Assembly: GCA_963585895.1 (NCBI GenBank)
Contig: OY757904.1
Span: forward strand, 161,406,742 to 161,470,741
DNA from: Sepioteuthis lessoniana
Taxonomy: Eukaryota; Mollusca; Cephalopoda; Myopsida; Loliginidae
Reading direction: 5' to 3'
DNA length: 64,000 nucleotides
Every line of letters begins with the position of its first letter. Position 1 is the stretch's first letter. The position numbers and the translations under genes were made by a program. This document shows, piece by piece, positions 24,601 through 38,600 of the stretch. Under the pieces are notes generated by a model, which had not been told where the DNA came from, made no database searches, and worked only from the letters and a program-made list of their open reading frames with translations.

Positions 24601-27600
24601 ATGTGTATTCAGAGTACATTCGCCCCCTCCTAGAGCAGCTCTGGGGCCTTGCACAGCAAACCAAAACATTCCAAATGACCACATTCATAATCGCTGCCAT
24701 AATCTTTGGGGCCATATTAAGACCAAACCCCCAGTCGAATGAGACAATATCTCTGCGCTTTTATCATAACAGTCTAAAAGCGCCAGAGGGATCGGTGGAC
24801 TCAGACTTGGAGGTAGGCCTTTCTCGAATTGAAGGTGGCATCATTGTTCCCTTGTTGTTGCCATTCCCACAGTTTCTGAGCACAAACATTCATGTTGGCC
24901 ATAGCCGCATCTACAAAGTCATTCAGCTCTCGGTAGTCCATAACTGGTTTTTTCCCTTTTATTCTCTTGTACTATTACCATCAAAGGAATCAGTCCTCAA
25001 GGCGGCCCCCAACTCCTCCTCAGGGTATGACACAAGCCAGCCATTCGCTATGCAGAACTGCAATTCACTTTCATATTCACTCCTGATGTGCTCTGGAACA
25101 GGGAATTCAGCCACAGTATTTGTCAGACCACCCATAGTTTTGCATTCAAGTCAACACCGAGCAGGAGGTCAAGCCCTAACAAAGCTTGGTGTACAATCAG
25201 TACCTCCATGGTTACTGGGCGTATATTGTCAATTTTCAGCTCCACTGTGCTGACACCCAGGCTTGTAAGGGTTTTTCCGTTAGCAGTTACAACCTTTGCC
25301 TCTCTCGATCTCCATGAACAACATGCCGATTTGCACATTAATGTCTTTGAACACCCAGAATCTACAAACACAGTGCATCTTCCTCCATCAGCGAGAAGTT
25401 CAATCAAGGGTAGTGCCTCAATGTTCACTTGCCAGGGGAGGAAACCGACGCTAGAGTCTTTTCCTCTGAGTTGTTTCCTGGACACTCTGATGCAAAGTGA
25501 CCCATCCTTTGGCATCTGAAGCATCATAACCTTTGGCACAAACGTCGTACTCGGTGGTTCATCCTTGTTGCATGTCCTTGGACGTAGCCATTGCCCAGGG
25601 GGTTGGGGTTGGTGCACAGGTAGCATACCAGATTTCCTCCACTTTGGTCGGCAGTCGGCTCAACGGCATCTGTATGTGGCCGCTGGACTGTTGCAACAAT
25701 TGGGTCTATAGAGTTATGATTCTCCACCAGGATGGCCCAAGCTCTTGCATGGAGCAGATCCAATGTCATAGTATCCATTTGCGCCAACGCCTGAAGCTGC
25801 TGCCTGACAGGCTGTGGCAACCCAGCAACAAACATGCAGGCTATCCATTTTTCAGGTGGCATTTCTCCAACTTGGAGAGCCAGTCTTTTGAGTGTTGCCA
25901 GGAATTTATCGACTGTCTCTCCATCGCAAAGTCGTAGCATTGTAAACTGGTCAAATGCTACAAACACATACAGGGCAAACGCGGTGGTGAGGGCGTACTT
26001 GATTTCTTCGATATCAGCTCTTCGCTCTTTGGTGAGTTGCCAATACACAGTGAGAGTCCCATCTTTCAACCTCAAGGGGAGAATACGCTCGACTCTTTCT
26101 TTGTCTGATAGTTCGCAGATCATCTCTACTTGTTCAAGCCATTCTACAATTGGTTCATCCAAGCCCCACCCACTAACTCAGGAATCAACTGCAAGTCGAA
26201 AGGCCTCCTTGCCATTGCTGTTGGATCCAGAGAAAGTGTAGGTTGATGTCTGAGGTTTGCTTGTGTTGAAATTGATTATGGTACTGTATTTCCTTTGCTG
26301 AGTTGAAATGTGTCCACAAAAAATAAAGCCGGCTCTCTCCTACTGCTGTAATGACATGCAGTCTATTCCTCTGTGAATATTTTTTCCCTCTGTCAATTCA
26401 ATCATTCCAACTCTTTACATAGAACACCACACATTTGTATAGATGAACCAACCACTAATCACAGTTTCTGCAACCTGCCCACCTCCACTTGCTTTGGGGG
26501 TATCAGGTCGGCCAACCGACTCATTAAACCTCCTATGACCAAACCAGGTTATAAGACCACTGAAAAAGTGATATATAGAATTTTTTTGCTTTTTATAAAA
26601 AAATTTCAAAAACTGACAGACACAAAACAGTACAATTTTCGTCAGATATCGATAACAATACAAATGATCGTCATAGTTTTAAAACAATTTTTTAATTAAC
26701 TTGTAGTTAAAATAAACTTATTAATCAAAATCATTGAACTTGATCTCTATTGATCCAAAATTCCATGAGTCTTTGTAGAAAAGATTCCAAAAAGACCAAT
26801 TATGCAAGTCAGTAAATATCAACAACAGAAATGGTAGTTTTGCCTTTATTCATCAATTAGATTAGGATAAAAATGACTAAGACTTTTTCTATTGCAATTC
26901 AATTGTCCAAGTGACAATAATGCAGATGGTAATGTGTGCACAATACCTGCACTACAATCCATTTACCTCTTCTTTCAAATGGATATCCCCACTTTTTCTA
27001 TTTGATGGACTACCATGCAGGGAATTACTGGGGAAGTAAGAACAAACTAATAAGCAATGTTTTTCCATAGATTCCAACACTTTAATACACCATTGTTGGC
27101 TGAGCAGTAAAACTTACATTCTATAGTTCTGTGCTGACACTGGATGCAGGTGATTGATGGTTAATAGAGACAAATGGTGAAAGAGAGAAAGAGTTAAAAG
27201 AATGTGTGTGTTGTCAACACACCATCATCATGATATTTCTCTTTAATTAATATCCAAGATTGATTCAAGACAACTGAATATAATACATTCTTCTAACACA
27301 AAGAAATACAAGAGTTTTAAGAAGACAAGTAAAAAATCCCTCATTCTTTGCACAGTACAACATAGATGCCAATTAAAATGGTTCATTTTTAAGAAGATAT
27401 TTCTTATATGCTTCACACTTTTGAATAAACAGAAAAAACTTACTCGTAATCGTGGCAGATTTGTGGCTTCCTTCCAAGTTTTATCATCACGCATTTTTGT
27501 GAGACGTGGGAAACGTATAGAAATACCATCGGCCGTGTGAATTTCTGCTTTACTAAACTCGGCTCCAGTTATCTCCCATACGGGAGCTTTAAGAGGATCA

Positions 27601-30600
27601 GCTACAATATAATCCGGCACAACATGTTTCTTGATATTAAGCCAAGATGGCACTTTACTCATGTCTTTGTTTATCTTGATCATATCAAGTTCAGTTTGTA
27701 AACGATCCAGAGTTTTGTCATCAAAACCATTACCTACTTTGCTCACTGTACACCATTTCTTGATCATAGGATCATAAACACCCGTTAAAAAAACAGACAT
27801 TAAACCACCTGACAAAAGAAAAATAAGTACAGAATTATCAAATGAAAGATTTTGACAAAAAAGCAAATATTTAAATTTTTTATCTGTCTAATTATGCTGA
27901 AACATTTATTGTCAAATTAAAAATCAACAAAAATATCAAAAGAAATATTCTGCTATCACAACTATCAGTGATTTAAGTCACAAGAGTTAAAAAAAAAGTT
28001 TTGTAATATTTTCGTACCATCTATGGGTCAAATAGAAATATGTAATCATTTTCTAAACTTGGAACTATTTACTGATGTTAAATTGAATTATAAGTATAAC
28101 ATAACAAGTTTTGGAACCATTTAATGGTATGCAAACAAATGAGATCCGAGTCATTTTTAAATTGTTACTGATAAACTTTGTTTACAAATCATACATGTTT
28201 AATATAGATGTATAAACAGGATTTGGCATTAAATAACAACAAACCAATTATTTAGCAGTATGTATATAAAATTATTAGTGTTGGTAAATACTTGAAACCA
28301 TTTCTCAGGCTCGTTTAAAAATAATGTTACTTACAAACTATTTGTTTACAAATATAAGATATAATTTTTAGACTCTAAAAACTAAAGTACAAAGATTTTA
28401 ATGGTAATAAAAATGAAGAGAGATTTACCTTTGTTTCCTGTTCCGTGATAAGCTCCTAAAACCACCAAGTCAGCTGTGTCTGCCATACTTCCTTGTTCAA
28501 GATAATCTTTTTTCACTTTTAACCAATGACGTTTGCCAGGTTCATAAATACTCTGCAAAAATAGATTAAAATGGTTATTATTTTAAATGACTTATTTCCA
28601 ATCTGATTCAGTCTACTAAAATAATAAAATGATTTATGGAAATCAAGTGAAAAACCCAAAATTAATAGGTAATGTTAATTATAATATTTGATGATGTCAG
28701 AGAAAATATAATTAAAAATACTTAACAAAAATTGCATAAAATGCTACAATAATAAAAAAAGGTTTAAGAAACTTTTTCCTTAATGAAAAATAGATTAACA
28801 TGAAATCACCCATAGTCAATAGTATTTTCAACACTTCACATCTTTTTAAAAAATCTGTTTATCATCCAGTTTTGTTTTTTTTTTAAATTTATTCTCAATT
28901 ATTCAAGTTAATAAGAAAACGATTAATTTATTGTAGAATTATTTGTTTCACATAAGATATCCAAGTTATTAGATGTTTTACCAGATTAATTATCACAAAT
29001 TCTTTAACCAGTCAACATTTTATATCTAAACATCTTTACTAGAATTATTTAGTAATTTTTGTTTTAATCTTAACATTACTTAATTGTTTTTAAAGAAAAT
29101 AGCATTATCTACTATAACCAACTTTTTATGAATCAAAAACAAATATATTTATCAGATAAAGTCTAAATATTCTAAGAGGATACAGAGTAAATAAAAGAGA
29201 ATTCAACTTAAATTAGTATCTTCTTTAGAAGGATCGTTCATCTCATGGAAAATCTTCAATTAATTTGTCAATTAGAAAAACCAAATTAAAAAAAAGCATT
29301 TCCATAGATCCATTTATTATGTAGTTGCTAACTATCAAAATACAAAGGAAAAAATGTTCTTTTTAGAATTTCTTATTAAAAACAGCTATGACACATTTCA
29401 ACTAAATTATTTCCAGCTCTCTTTTCCAGATAATATAGAAAAATTCAAAAACAGTTTTTATAAACATCTTTTTTCTGAAGGATACATACTGATGTGAATT
29501 AAATTTATAATGTAAGTAACCAGAAAATATAACTTTTCATATAAATAAACATAGTTTATTACTTTTTGTTTCACATCAGTTCCTCAATATTATTTGTCTT
29601 CTTAAGAAAAATTCAATTTCAATAAGATCAGCATATATTTAAATCCAATATCATGTATTTTCTAAGAAAAAGATGAATTTTTTGTATTTATGTAATATAT
29701 GTATGCATATAATTTAACATATTCTTGAAGTAAATCTATTGTAAAATTTGCCTCATGTTGATTAGAAACGAACATTTTGTTCAAGAAAATTGAAATAGTT
29801 GTTCCAAGGAAAGAACTCAGGGAAAAAAGCCAGAGGTGGAACAATTCCCATACACTTTTTTCTTTCTTTTCATCAGTAAATTTCTTTTTCATCCCACTTA
29901 GAAAAGTTAGCAAGAAAAGAGAAATTTACAGAGAAACATGCAAAGAAAGATAATTCTTACCACAAGATAAAAATATAAAGGAAGCTACAAGCTTGAAATT
30001 CTATCAGAAAAGTTACAAAAAGTAATATATATATATATATATATAAGTATCCAATTACATCATTATATGTTAGTCTAATTCTGTAACCTACTCATATATT
30101 GTTATCCATGAATACTTACTTTATTAAGAGTTTTTTTTTGTCTTAAATAGACAATATTTATTCAAAAAACAAAATCAATACAATCTAATTTCCTTCATAA
30201 TATTTTATTATGAAGTTCTTATCAAACCTTCTAACATAGATAATACTATCTTCTTTTTTTTGCATAACATAGGAAATCATTGGTAACACTAAAATTATCA
30301 TGTTACATGATGAATATGGAAATGTCAAAAAAAATTGTCCAAATATAATGAAACACTTTGTGCTGTATTAAAAATTCAACTAGAAAGTTATACTAAAAAG
30401 AAAAAGACTAATCCTGTTATATTAGGAAAAGTTTGACTTATAACTCACATTAAATTCTTAATCAAATCAAAAGAAATATTTTCTGGTAGAAAATGAATTA
30501 TTTGGTTCATTGGATAAACAGAGCAAAAAACACAAATGTCCAGCACAAACAAGATATTTGAAATGGATGACAACAACTACAGAAATCAGGTATTTTTATC

Positions 30601-33600
30601 GTTATATTTACTGTGGTGTAGTTAGCATAACAGTTATTGTCATTGTAGTTAGCAGAACAGTTTTTGTCATAGAATCAGTAAACCGTTTTCAAATAATAGA
30701 CAAGGCTGTTTGCATTTCACATCACACTAATGCCCTTGGGAAAAGGTATAAATCCACTTCATCTGTCCCAAATTGTGGGTAAATAGTAGGGAAGATTGGG
30801 TTGCCTCAGTAAAGTATGCCAGTCTAAAAGAAAAACAGAATTTAAACCAGAAGTTCTTTGCCTAAAGTTTGACCTTGTGTCACATCCTGCACATGGTGGA
30901 GGAATTGGGTAAATATATATGCACTGAAACTTTCTGAAATAAAAAAGGAATTCTTCCGCAAAACACATTTGTTCAATTTTACTTATGTTCATAAATTGAC
31001 GAAATAAAAAGATTAAAATTAAAACAAGTTTGAAATATTTGTTTTAATAAACTGAATGTAGTAGCAGCAGAAAGTGTAATTTGTCTCACTGAAAACATTT
31101 TTCAATATCTTCTTTTTACCTTATCTATTCTTTTCTTCTTTCTATCTCATCTATTCTTTTCTTCTTTCAATCTCATCTATTCTTTTCTTCTTTCAATCTC
31201 ATCTATTCTTCTTTCAATCTCATCTATTCTTTTCTTCTTTCAATCTCATCTATTCTTTTCTTCTTTCAATCTCATATTTTCTTCTTTCAATCTCATATTT
31301 TCTTTTCTTCTTTCTATCTCATCTATTCTTTTCTTCTTTCAATCTCATCTATTCGTTTCTTCTTTCGATCTCATCTATTCTTTTCTTCTTTCAATCTCAT
31401 CTATTCGTTTCTTCTTTCAATCTCATCTATTCTTTTCTTCTTTCAATCTCATCTATTCTTTTCTTCTTTCAATCTCATCTATTCTTTTCTTCTTTCAATC
31501 TCATATTTTCTTCTTTCAATCTCATATTTTCTTTTCTTCTTTCTATCTCATCTATTCTTTTCTTCTTTCAATCTCATATTTTCTTCTTTCAATCTCATAT
31601 TTTCTTCTTTCAAACTCATCTATTCTTTTCTTCTTTCAATCTCATCTTTTCTTCTTTCAATCTCATATTTTCTTCTTTCAATCTCATATTTTCTTCTTTC
31701 AAACTCATCTATTCTTTTCTTCTTTCAATCTCATCTTTTCTTCTTTCAATCTCATATTTTCTTCTTTCAATCTCATATTTTCTTCTTTCAATCTCATCTA
31801 TTCTTATGTTCTTTCAAACTCATCTATTCTTTTCTTCTTTCAAACTCATCTATTCTTTTCTCCTTTCTATCTCATCTATTCTTTTCTTCTTTCAATCTCA
31901 ACTATTCTTTTCTTCTTTCCATCTCATCTATTATTTTCTTCTTTCAATCTCAACTATTCCTTTCTTCTTTCAATCTCATCTATTCTTTTCTTCTTTCAAT
32001 CTCATCTATTCTTTTCTTCTTTCCATCTCATCTATTCTTTTCTTATTTCAATCTCATCTATTCTTTTCTTCTTTCAATCTCATCTATTCTTTTCTTCTTT
32101 CCATCTCATCTATTCTTTTCTTCTTTCTATGTCATCTATTCTTTTCTTCTTTCTATCTCATCTATTCTTTTCTTCTTTCTATCTCAACTATTTTTCTTTC
32201 TATCTCATCTATTCTTTCCTTCTTTCTATCTTATCTATTCTTTTCTCCTTTCTATCTCATCTATTCTTTTCTTCTTTCAATCTCAACTATTCTTTTCTTC
32301 TTTCAATCTCATCTATTCTTTTCTTCTTTCAATCTCATCTATTCTTTTCTTCTTTCAATCTTATCTATTCTTTTCTTCTTTCAATCTCATATTTTCTTCT
32401 TTCAATCTCATATTTTCTTTTCTTCTTTCTATCTCATCTATTCTTTTCTTCTTTCAATCTCATATTTTCTTCTTTCAATCTCATATTTTCTTTTCTTCTT
32501 TCTATCTCATCTTTTCTTCTTTCAATCTCATATTTTCTTCTTTCAATCTCACTTATTATTTTCTTCTTTCTATCTCATCTATTCTTTTCTTCTTTCAATC
32601 TCATCTATTCTTTTCTTCTTTCAATCTCATCTATTCTTTTCTTCTTTCTATCTCATCTATTCTTTTCTTCTTTCAATCTCATCTATTCTTTTCTTCTTTT
32701 AATCTCATCTATTCTTTTCTTCTTTCGATCTCATCTATTCTTTTCTTCTTTCTATCTCGTCTATTCTTTTCTTCTTTCAATCTCAACTATTCTTTTCTTC
32801 TTTCTATCTCATCTATTCTTTTCTTCTTTCTATCTCAACTATTCTTTTCTTCTTTCTATCTCATCTTTTCTTTTCTTCTTTCTATCTCATCTATTCTTTT
32901 CTTCTTTCCATCTCAACTATTCCTTTCTTCTTTCTATCTCATCTATTCTTTTTTTCTTTCTACCTCTTCTATTCTTTTCTTCTTTCTATCTCATCTATTC
33001 TTTTCTTCTTTCTATCTCATCTATTCTTTTCTTCTTTATATCTTTTTCTTATTCCAATCCATAGTTTAAAATGGGGTTATTAGCTGTCAGAAGAATGTGA
33101 TGTCTTTTAATGTGATATCTTATCCTAAGCAAAAATGAAACAGATGGATAAATGCTAATAAAATTAGAAACAGTAATTTTTGCAACATAAAATCATTGAC
33201 TTTTCCCCAATTATATTGATAAGCAATTAAAATGCAAATGCTGACTATAATCATCGTTTTTATCATCATCACAATTATCATTTCTTCAAATCTCTTAAAA
33301 TAAGAAAAAAATTAAGAATTTAATCAATGACCTTCTAAATATTCAATGTGATATTTTCTAACCTGAAATTTTAAAAACAGTTTTTATGCCCATGTCTATT
33401 TTATTAACCCTTCTAAATTCAAATGTGTACTAAAATGTTTCATGCCTATGAAATGGAAAATGCCCTAACATTTATTTCTTTTCCTATTCATGTGAAAAAA
33501 GTAAAAACATTTTAAATCATTCAGAGATGTAAAAAAGTTATACTTACATTAATATCTTTAAGAACAAGTCCTTCTAAACCTTCTCGGAAAACTTTGGTCA

Positions 33601-35579
33601 TCAATATTTGAAGATCTTCTTTTTTCTGAAAATAAAGTTTCAATATGTTGGCTAAAAAGTACCTAAGATGTTAAAAAATACTTCAAGAAAATATTATTCA
33701 AGGTTATTTTGTTTCTCATATTCTAAAATATACAGCACACCATAATCAGAAAAAGAGATTTTTATATTGCTTTTCGAGTTAGACATGGAAGTAATATCAA
33801 CTTTATGGGTGGTAAGTTTTGAGTTAAACAAATCTCTAAATTAATGAAAATATATGAACAGGTTTTTGAAATTGTGAATAAAAAAGAATTATATTTACAG
33901 GTAAATATTTTTTATCATAACATAATTATAGAAAGAAAATAAAAAGAAATATCATCTCTTGCCTTTGGTAGGGCTCACCTGATGTTCATGCCAGGTAGGT
34001 GAAATTAAGGTCACAAGGAGACCTACAACCCAGTCAATAAGAGCTTAACAGGGCTGAGTTTATTGCTTAGCAACTGTAGCGTCCCAAAAGGGAAACACTG
34101 AGGGGATCAAAGATTGTTTGACATACACACACACATTCACCCAATATCTAAACTCATCAGAGCCTTTTTCATAAAATCTTTGCTCTATATTTAATCCCTA
34201 TGAAAGAAATGATTTTCAAATATTTCAAATAGAAAAAAAATATAAAATAAAATCCACCAACTTACTGTGATGTGTTGCATCTCAGAGAACATAACATGAT
34301 TTTTGATTTCAGTCATATTTTCATGCAGAATTTTTCTTCTTTTATGAATACTCCTTTAATCAGAAAGAAATTTTGATGAATTTCGAAGAAGAAAATCCAA
34401 TATTCAATAAAGATTGAAATATAGAAAACAGATCAATAACAGGACCTAAAACCAAAACATTTTACCCAAAAATCATTAAAGTGAATCAGGTGAAATGATT
34501 TTTTTCAATCAACAAAGAAAAAGGTTAGAGTCAAAGCAATTGAAAAATGTAATAATAAAATTTGTGGCCAGTAATAAAGTCACAATTTTAGTTAGAAAAA
34601 AGTCACAACTAATTTATGATGGCCAGGTCTGTCTAAATTTTATAAAGAAATATGTTTTTAATTCTAGTGAAATATAAAGAATTTACTGAGTAAAAATTTT
34701 TGGTTTAAAATTTGTTTTTTCCTATGACCTGCATTCTTAGAATTAAGTAAAAAAAAATAGAACCATTATTAAACAAGTGTTTATGGGAAGAGTTGACAAA
34801 ATTGAATATTTTTGTTTAAAATTCAAAAATCTGTAAAATGGTAAAAGTTTCCAGTTGTCATTTTATAACAGAAGCAATAGAATAAGAAAAAATAAAATTC
34901 TTTATATCTTTGATGATCAAAAATTTCTAGGATTCATGATTAGGAATCTTTGTAATTATATCCAAATATTACATAGAAAAATATATAAAGGTATTTTAAA
35001 CATGATTAAGTTACTAACTTCTAATTATCAATGAAACTTTTGCTATTCTTTTATATAAAACTAAAGTAGCTTTCTCAGATAAACAAAAAAGATGTTTTCT
35101 AATAATAAAGATAAAAAAGAAAACTTTAATATTTGTGACATTAAAATCTATAATTTTCCAATGAAAAAAGAATTAAGTTATTCAAATACAGCAACCAAAT
35201 GTCTTTGATATTTCTCATAAAATTAGGATCAATATAAGCCTAAAGTGGCTAAAAAAATGTTTGATCAATGAAGTTACTCACAATTCCATCAGGTTTTTTC
35301 CATTAATGTGTAAACAGTCAAATATAAATAAACAAACATTGGCATCTTTAAAAGCAGCTTTCTGAAAATACAAGTAAACAAATACAATTACAAAAACATT
35401 TAAAACAAAATTAATTTTACTGAATTTGTGATAACATTGCAATTCAATAAAAATTAAAAAGATCAGAAAATCTATTACTGATTTTCACATACCTGATTGA
35501 AGATAATAGAACAAAATGTAAAAAATAATTAAAGTTTTGATTTTAGCAAACAAATCATTGCAAACTTAAGACATTCATT

Positions 35580-35628
<49 letters not shown>

Positions 35629-38600
35629 TACACACACACACACACACACAAAGACCCCTGTTCAGAGAACACTAGTCTACAGCTATTAGATCAAAAAGGC
35701 ACCATAAAAACATGTCAACAGGAGACATGAGGTCTTCTAGGAAATCTTCTTATAAAAATCAAATCACTGAACTATAGCAGAAGAGGCTGTAAAATACTAA
35801 ATCTGGTTGGATTGATTGATTGCTTTGTTTTATGGCATATCAACCCTTTTTCAGGTTATTTAATGCCAATTTCTGTTGATTTGCTGGTCTAGTGTTTGCA
35901 TCATGTACATAAATAGAATATTGAAGGTTTAAATTCTTTTATAGAGACCAACTGCTTTTAGAAATGCTAGTATTTTGTCTACTTTGACATATTCAAATAC
36001 TTCTTTCATATTGTTTATGGTGTAGAAATATTGTCTTTTTGGTGTTAGGTTGATGCAATCTATCAATAGGTGTTTTACTGAATATGGAGTGTGACATTCC
36101 ACTCATCATGGCGGTTGTTCTTGTTTGAGTAGATATGAGTGGGTGATGTCTGTGTGTCCAATACATAGACAAGATAGGATAATCTCTTCCCTGCAGGATT
36201 TTCTGTATCCTTCCTTCCATTCTCTTATTTCAGCTTTTATAGTCTGAGGTTTGTTGAGTGGGGTGTTGTTCCATCTTAATTGCCATTTGTTTTGGGTAAA
36301 GTTTTTTATTTCTATTTTTAAGTCAGTATATGGAATCTTAAAGCTTTTATCTATAGGCATCTTCCAGGCTGTCATGGCCGCTGAGTCAGCTTGGTCATTC
36401 CCTTTGATTCCAATGTGACTTGGGATCCAGCATAGCTCTATCTCTTTGGTTTTTGATAAGATTTCTAGTCTATTCAATATTTGCATGGTCAGATTATCCA
36501 GGTTTTGGTTTTTTAGGGATGTTAGGACTGATAAAGAGAAAAAAATGGTGAATTTGGTAGATTCTGTTTGAGTTATAATGTTGAGTGCCAGATCTATGGC
36601 TTTAGCTTCTGCACTGTAGATAAAAATGCAGTTAAGAAGTCGTTTTGTTATCTTGCTTGGTATTATGTTAGATAACGGTGCATGATACTTTGTTTCCGTT
36701 TTTATTTGGGGTTTTTGAGATAGTGGATTCGAGTATTTATGTTAAATCTATTTGTATTTCAGTGACAAAATTTTCTATTTGGAGACGAAAAAGTTTAATA
36801 GGGTTTGTTTTTGTTTCAAAGAAAGTTTTGTGTCATGGGTGATGGAGAACATTGTGGGCGGGGTTTGAAGGATATGAGACCAGTTTGATATAGTATTGAA
36901 AGGCTAGTTTTTGTCTTCTGATTGATAGTGAAGGTTCATTTGCCTTGATGTACAAGCTTTCTATAGGAGAGGTTTTGTAGGCTCCTAGTGCCAGTCTGAG
37001 TCCTTAATGGTGTAAAGTATCTAATTGTTTTAAATATGATTTTCTGGCTGATCCATAGATGAATATTTGGATCGTGTTAATGTTCGGTAGAGTTTTAGTA
37101 AGTTTTTTTTGTCCGCACCCGAGTTTGTATGTGCTATTACTCTAAGGAGTTGGATTGTTTTATTACACTTTGATCTTAAGCATATGATGTGAGGTTTGAA
37201 TGTTAATTTTTTGTCAAAGATAATTTCTAGGAATCTGTGTTATTCAACAATAGGGATTTTGGTTGAATCTAGTTTAAATACAGGGATATTATGCATTTTG
37301 TGGAGGTTGCAGAAATGTGAACATTGTGTTTTACTTTTGGAGAATTTGAAACCATTTTTAATCGTCCAGTTGTTTATTTTGTTTAGAGATTGTTGAGGTT
37401 GATGTTCTATTGGTCTAATATAATGAAGTATATCGGGAGGATTAATACTTCATTGAAAATTTGTTACAAAAAAAATTTCTGTTCTAAATGATATGTGTGG
37501 TCGGTAGGCTGATTTACCGTCAAATTTAGTAATTGAGAGTCATATGGTACTGGTGGGTGGTGGGTGAATGAGTTCATCCATTCTTGGAAATTAAGGTTAA
37601 ATCTGGTGCATAGGAATGATTGAAAGCATAAACAGAAAATTTCGTCATATCTAAAGTTGAAGGTTAGAATTGTGATTTTTAAACAAAGCCATTTGGCGCC
37701 TTTTTCTTTGAATACTGTTTCATTTGACAGATTTAGCAAAACATGTAGTTTAATTCTCTGAAGTTAAAAATATATATGATTGTATCGTTTCCTGTAAACA
37801 ATTGTAGATTGATGCGTTGTTGGAAGCGGTGTGTGATTAAGAGTTAAATCCTCAAAAATAAAAACGACGCAGTTATAACGTTTGGAGGTTATCAAAGCCC
37901 ACTGTTGACCTTGCACTTGTGAGTGTCAAGATGGAAGAAAAATGAAAGGGCAAGGTAGATATAATGGAATATTGAGAAATCAAATGAAATTTTGTCGGCA
38001 AATTTTTTATTTAAGCAAGAGCTTCTTTGCCCGAAGATAGATCGTCTCCAGATTTTGAAGGGTGCGTTTCAAATCCATAGTTGTTGTTTTTGGCAACAAC
38101 AGTTCTCATCCACCAGACCTACTTCAACTTACCAGCAACTCACTGGGACAGAGAGAAACATTGAGAACCAGAGTTTTGTCAGAGTGGGGCAGCTTTGGGC
38201 AGCTGAATAAGAGAAGACCAAGCCAGTTAATCAGAAAAGAGTCCTGATTGATGCATCGACTGTATCAGTGATCGATCTAAGATACACGGCCGAGGAAGGT
38301 GTATACTAATATGTTTTGATTTGCAACAGATTAGGGAGTCATCTACGTATAGTGAGCCTTTGACTCCCAAGTTTAAGCATTTCACAATGTTATTTATTTT
38401 TATATTAAATAAGGTCACAGATAGGATGCTACCTTGTGGCACTCCCATTTCTTGTTCTTGTAGTTCTGAGAGTGTTGTGTCGATCTGTACTTGGAATTTT
38501 CAATCATTTAAGAAGTTTGAATAAAATTGGACAGTCTACTCTTCAATCCCATATTTTTCAAGTCTTTGATTATGCCATATTTCCACGTAATGTCGTAGGC

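Larger units (their letters stand above)
23985..26400 (-). mobile_element. Ty3/Gypsy-type retrotransposon fossil in LIG3 intron
   Basis: Minus-strand order: gag ([36 protein letters not shown]; about 26,160-25,620), aspartic protease ([13 protein letters not shown]; about 25,400), the beginning of reverse transcriptase (about 25,110-24,880), and an RNase H piece ([20 protein letters not shown]; about 24,300-24,120). Sequence right of 26,270 may include leader or LTR. Broken, with several breaks, and only part of pol is recognisable. It runs in the same direction as LIG3. Confidence 0.75.

Noticed and set aside
25123-26241. Plus-strand reading frames opposite the Gypsy gag and protease region
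   Set aside because: Antisense shadows; the conserved motifs (gag blocks, [10 protein letters not shown]) are on the minus strand.
31110-33045. CRISPR-like array
   Set aside because: Units are contiguous with no unique spacers, and the host is clearly an intron-bearing eukaryote.
31806-33064. Two overlapping plus-strand reading frames of about 300 codons rich in Phe, Ser, Leu and Ile, resembling a membrane protein
   Set aside because: They are translations of the 26-bp minisatellite, whose unit lacks stop codons in every frame. The overlap of two frames with the same composition shows it is an artefact.
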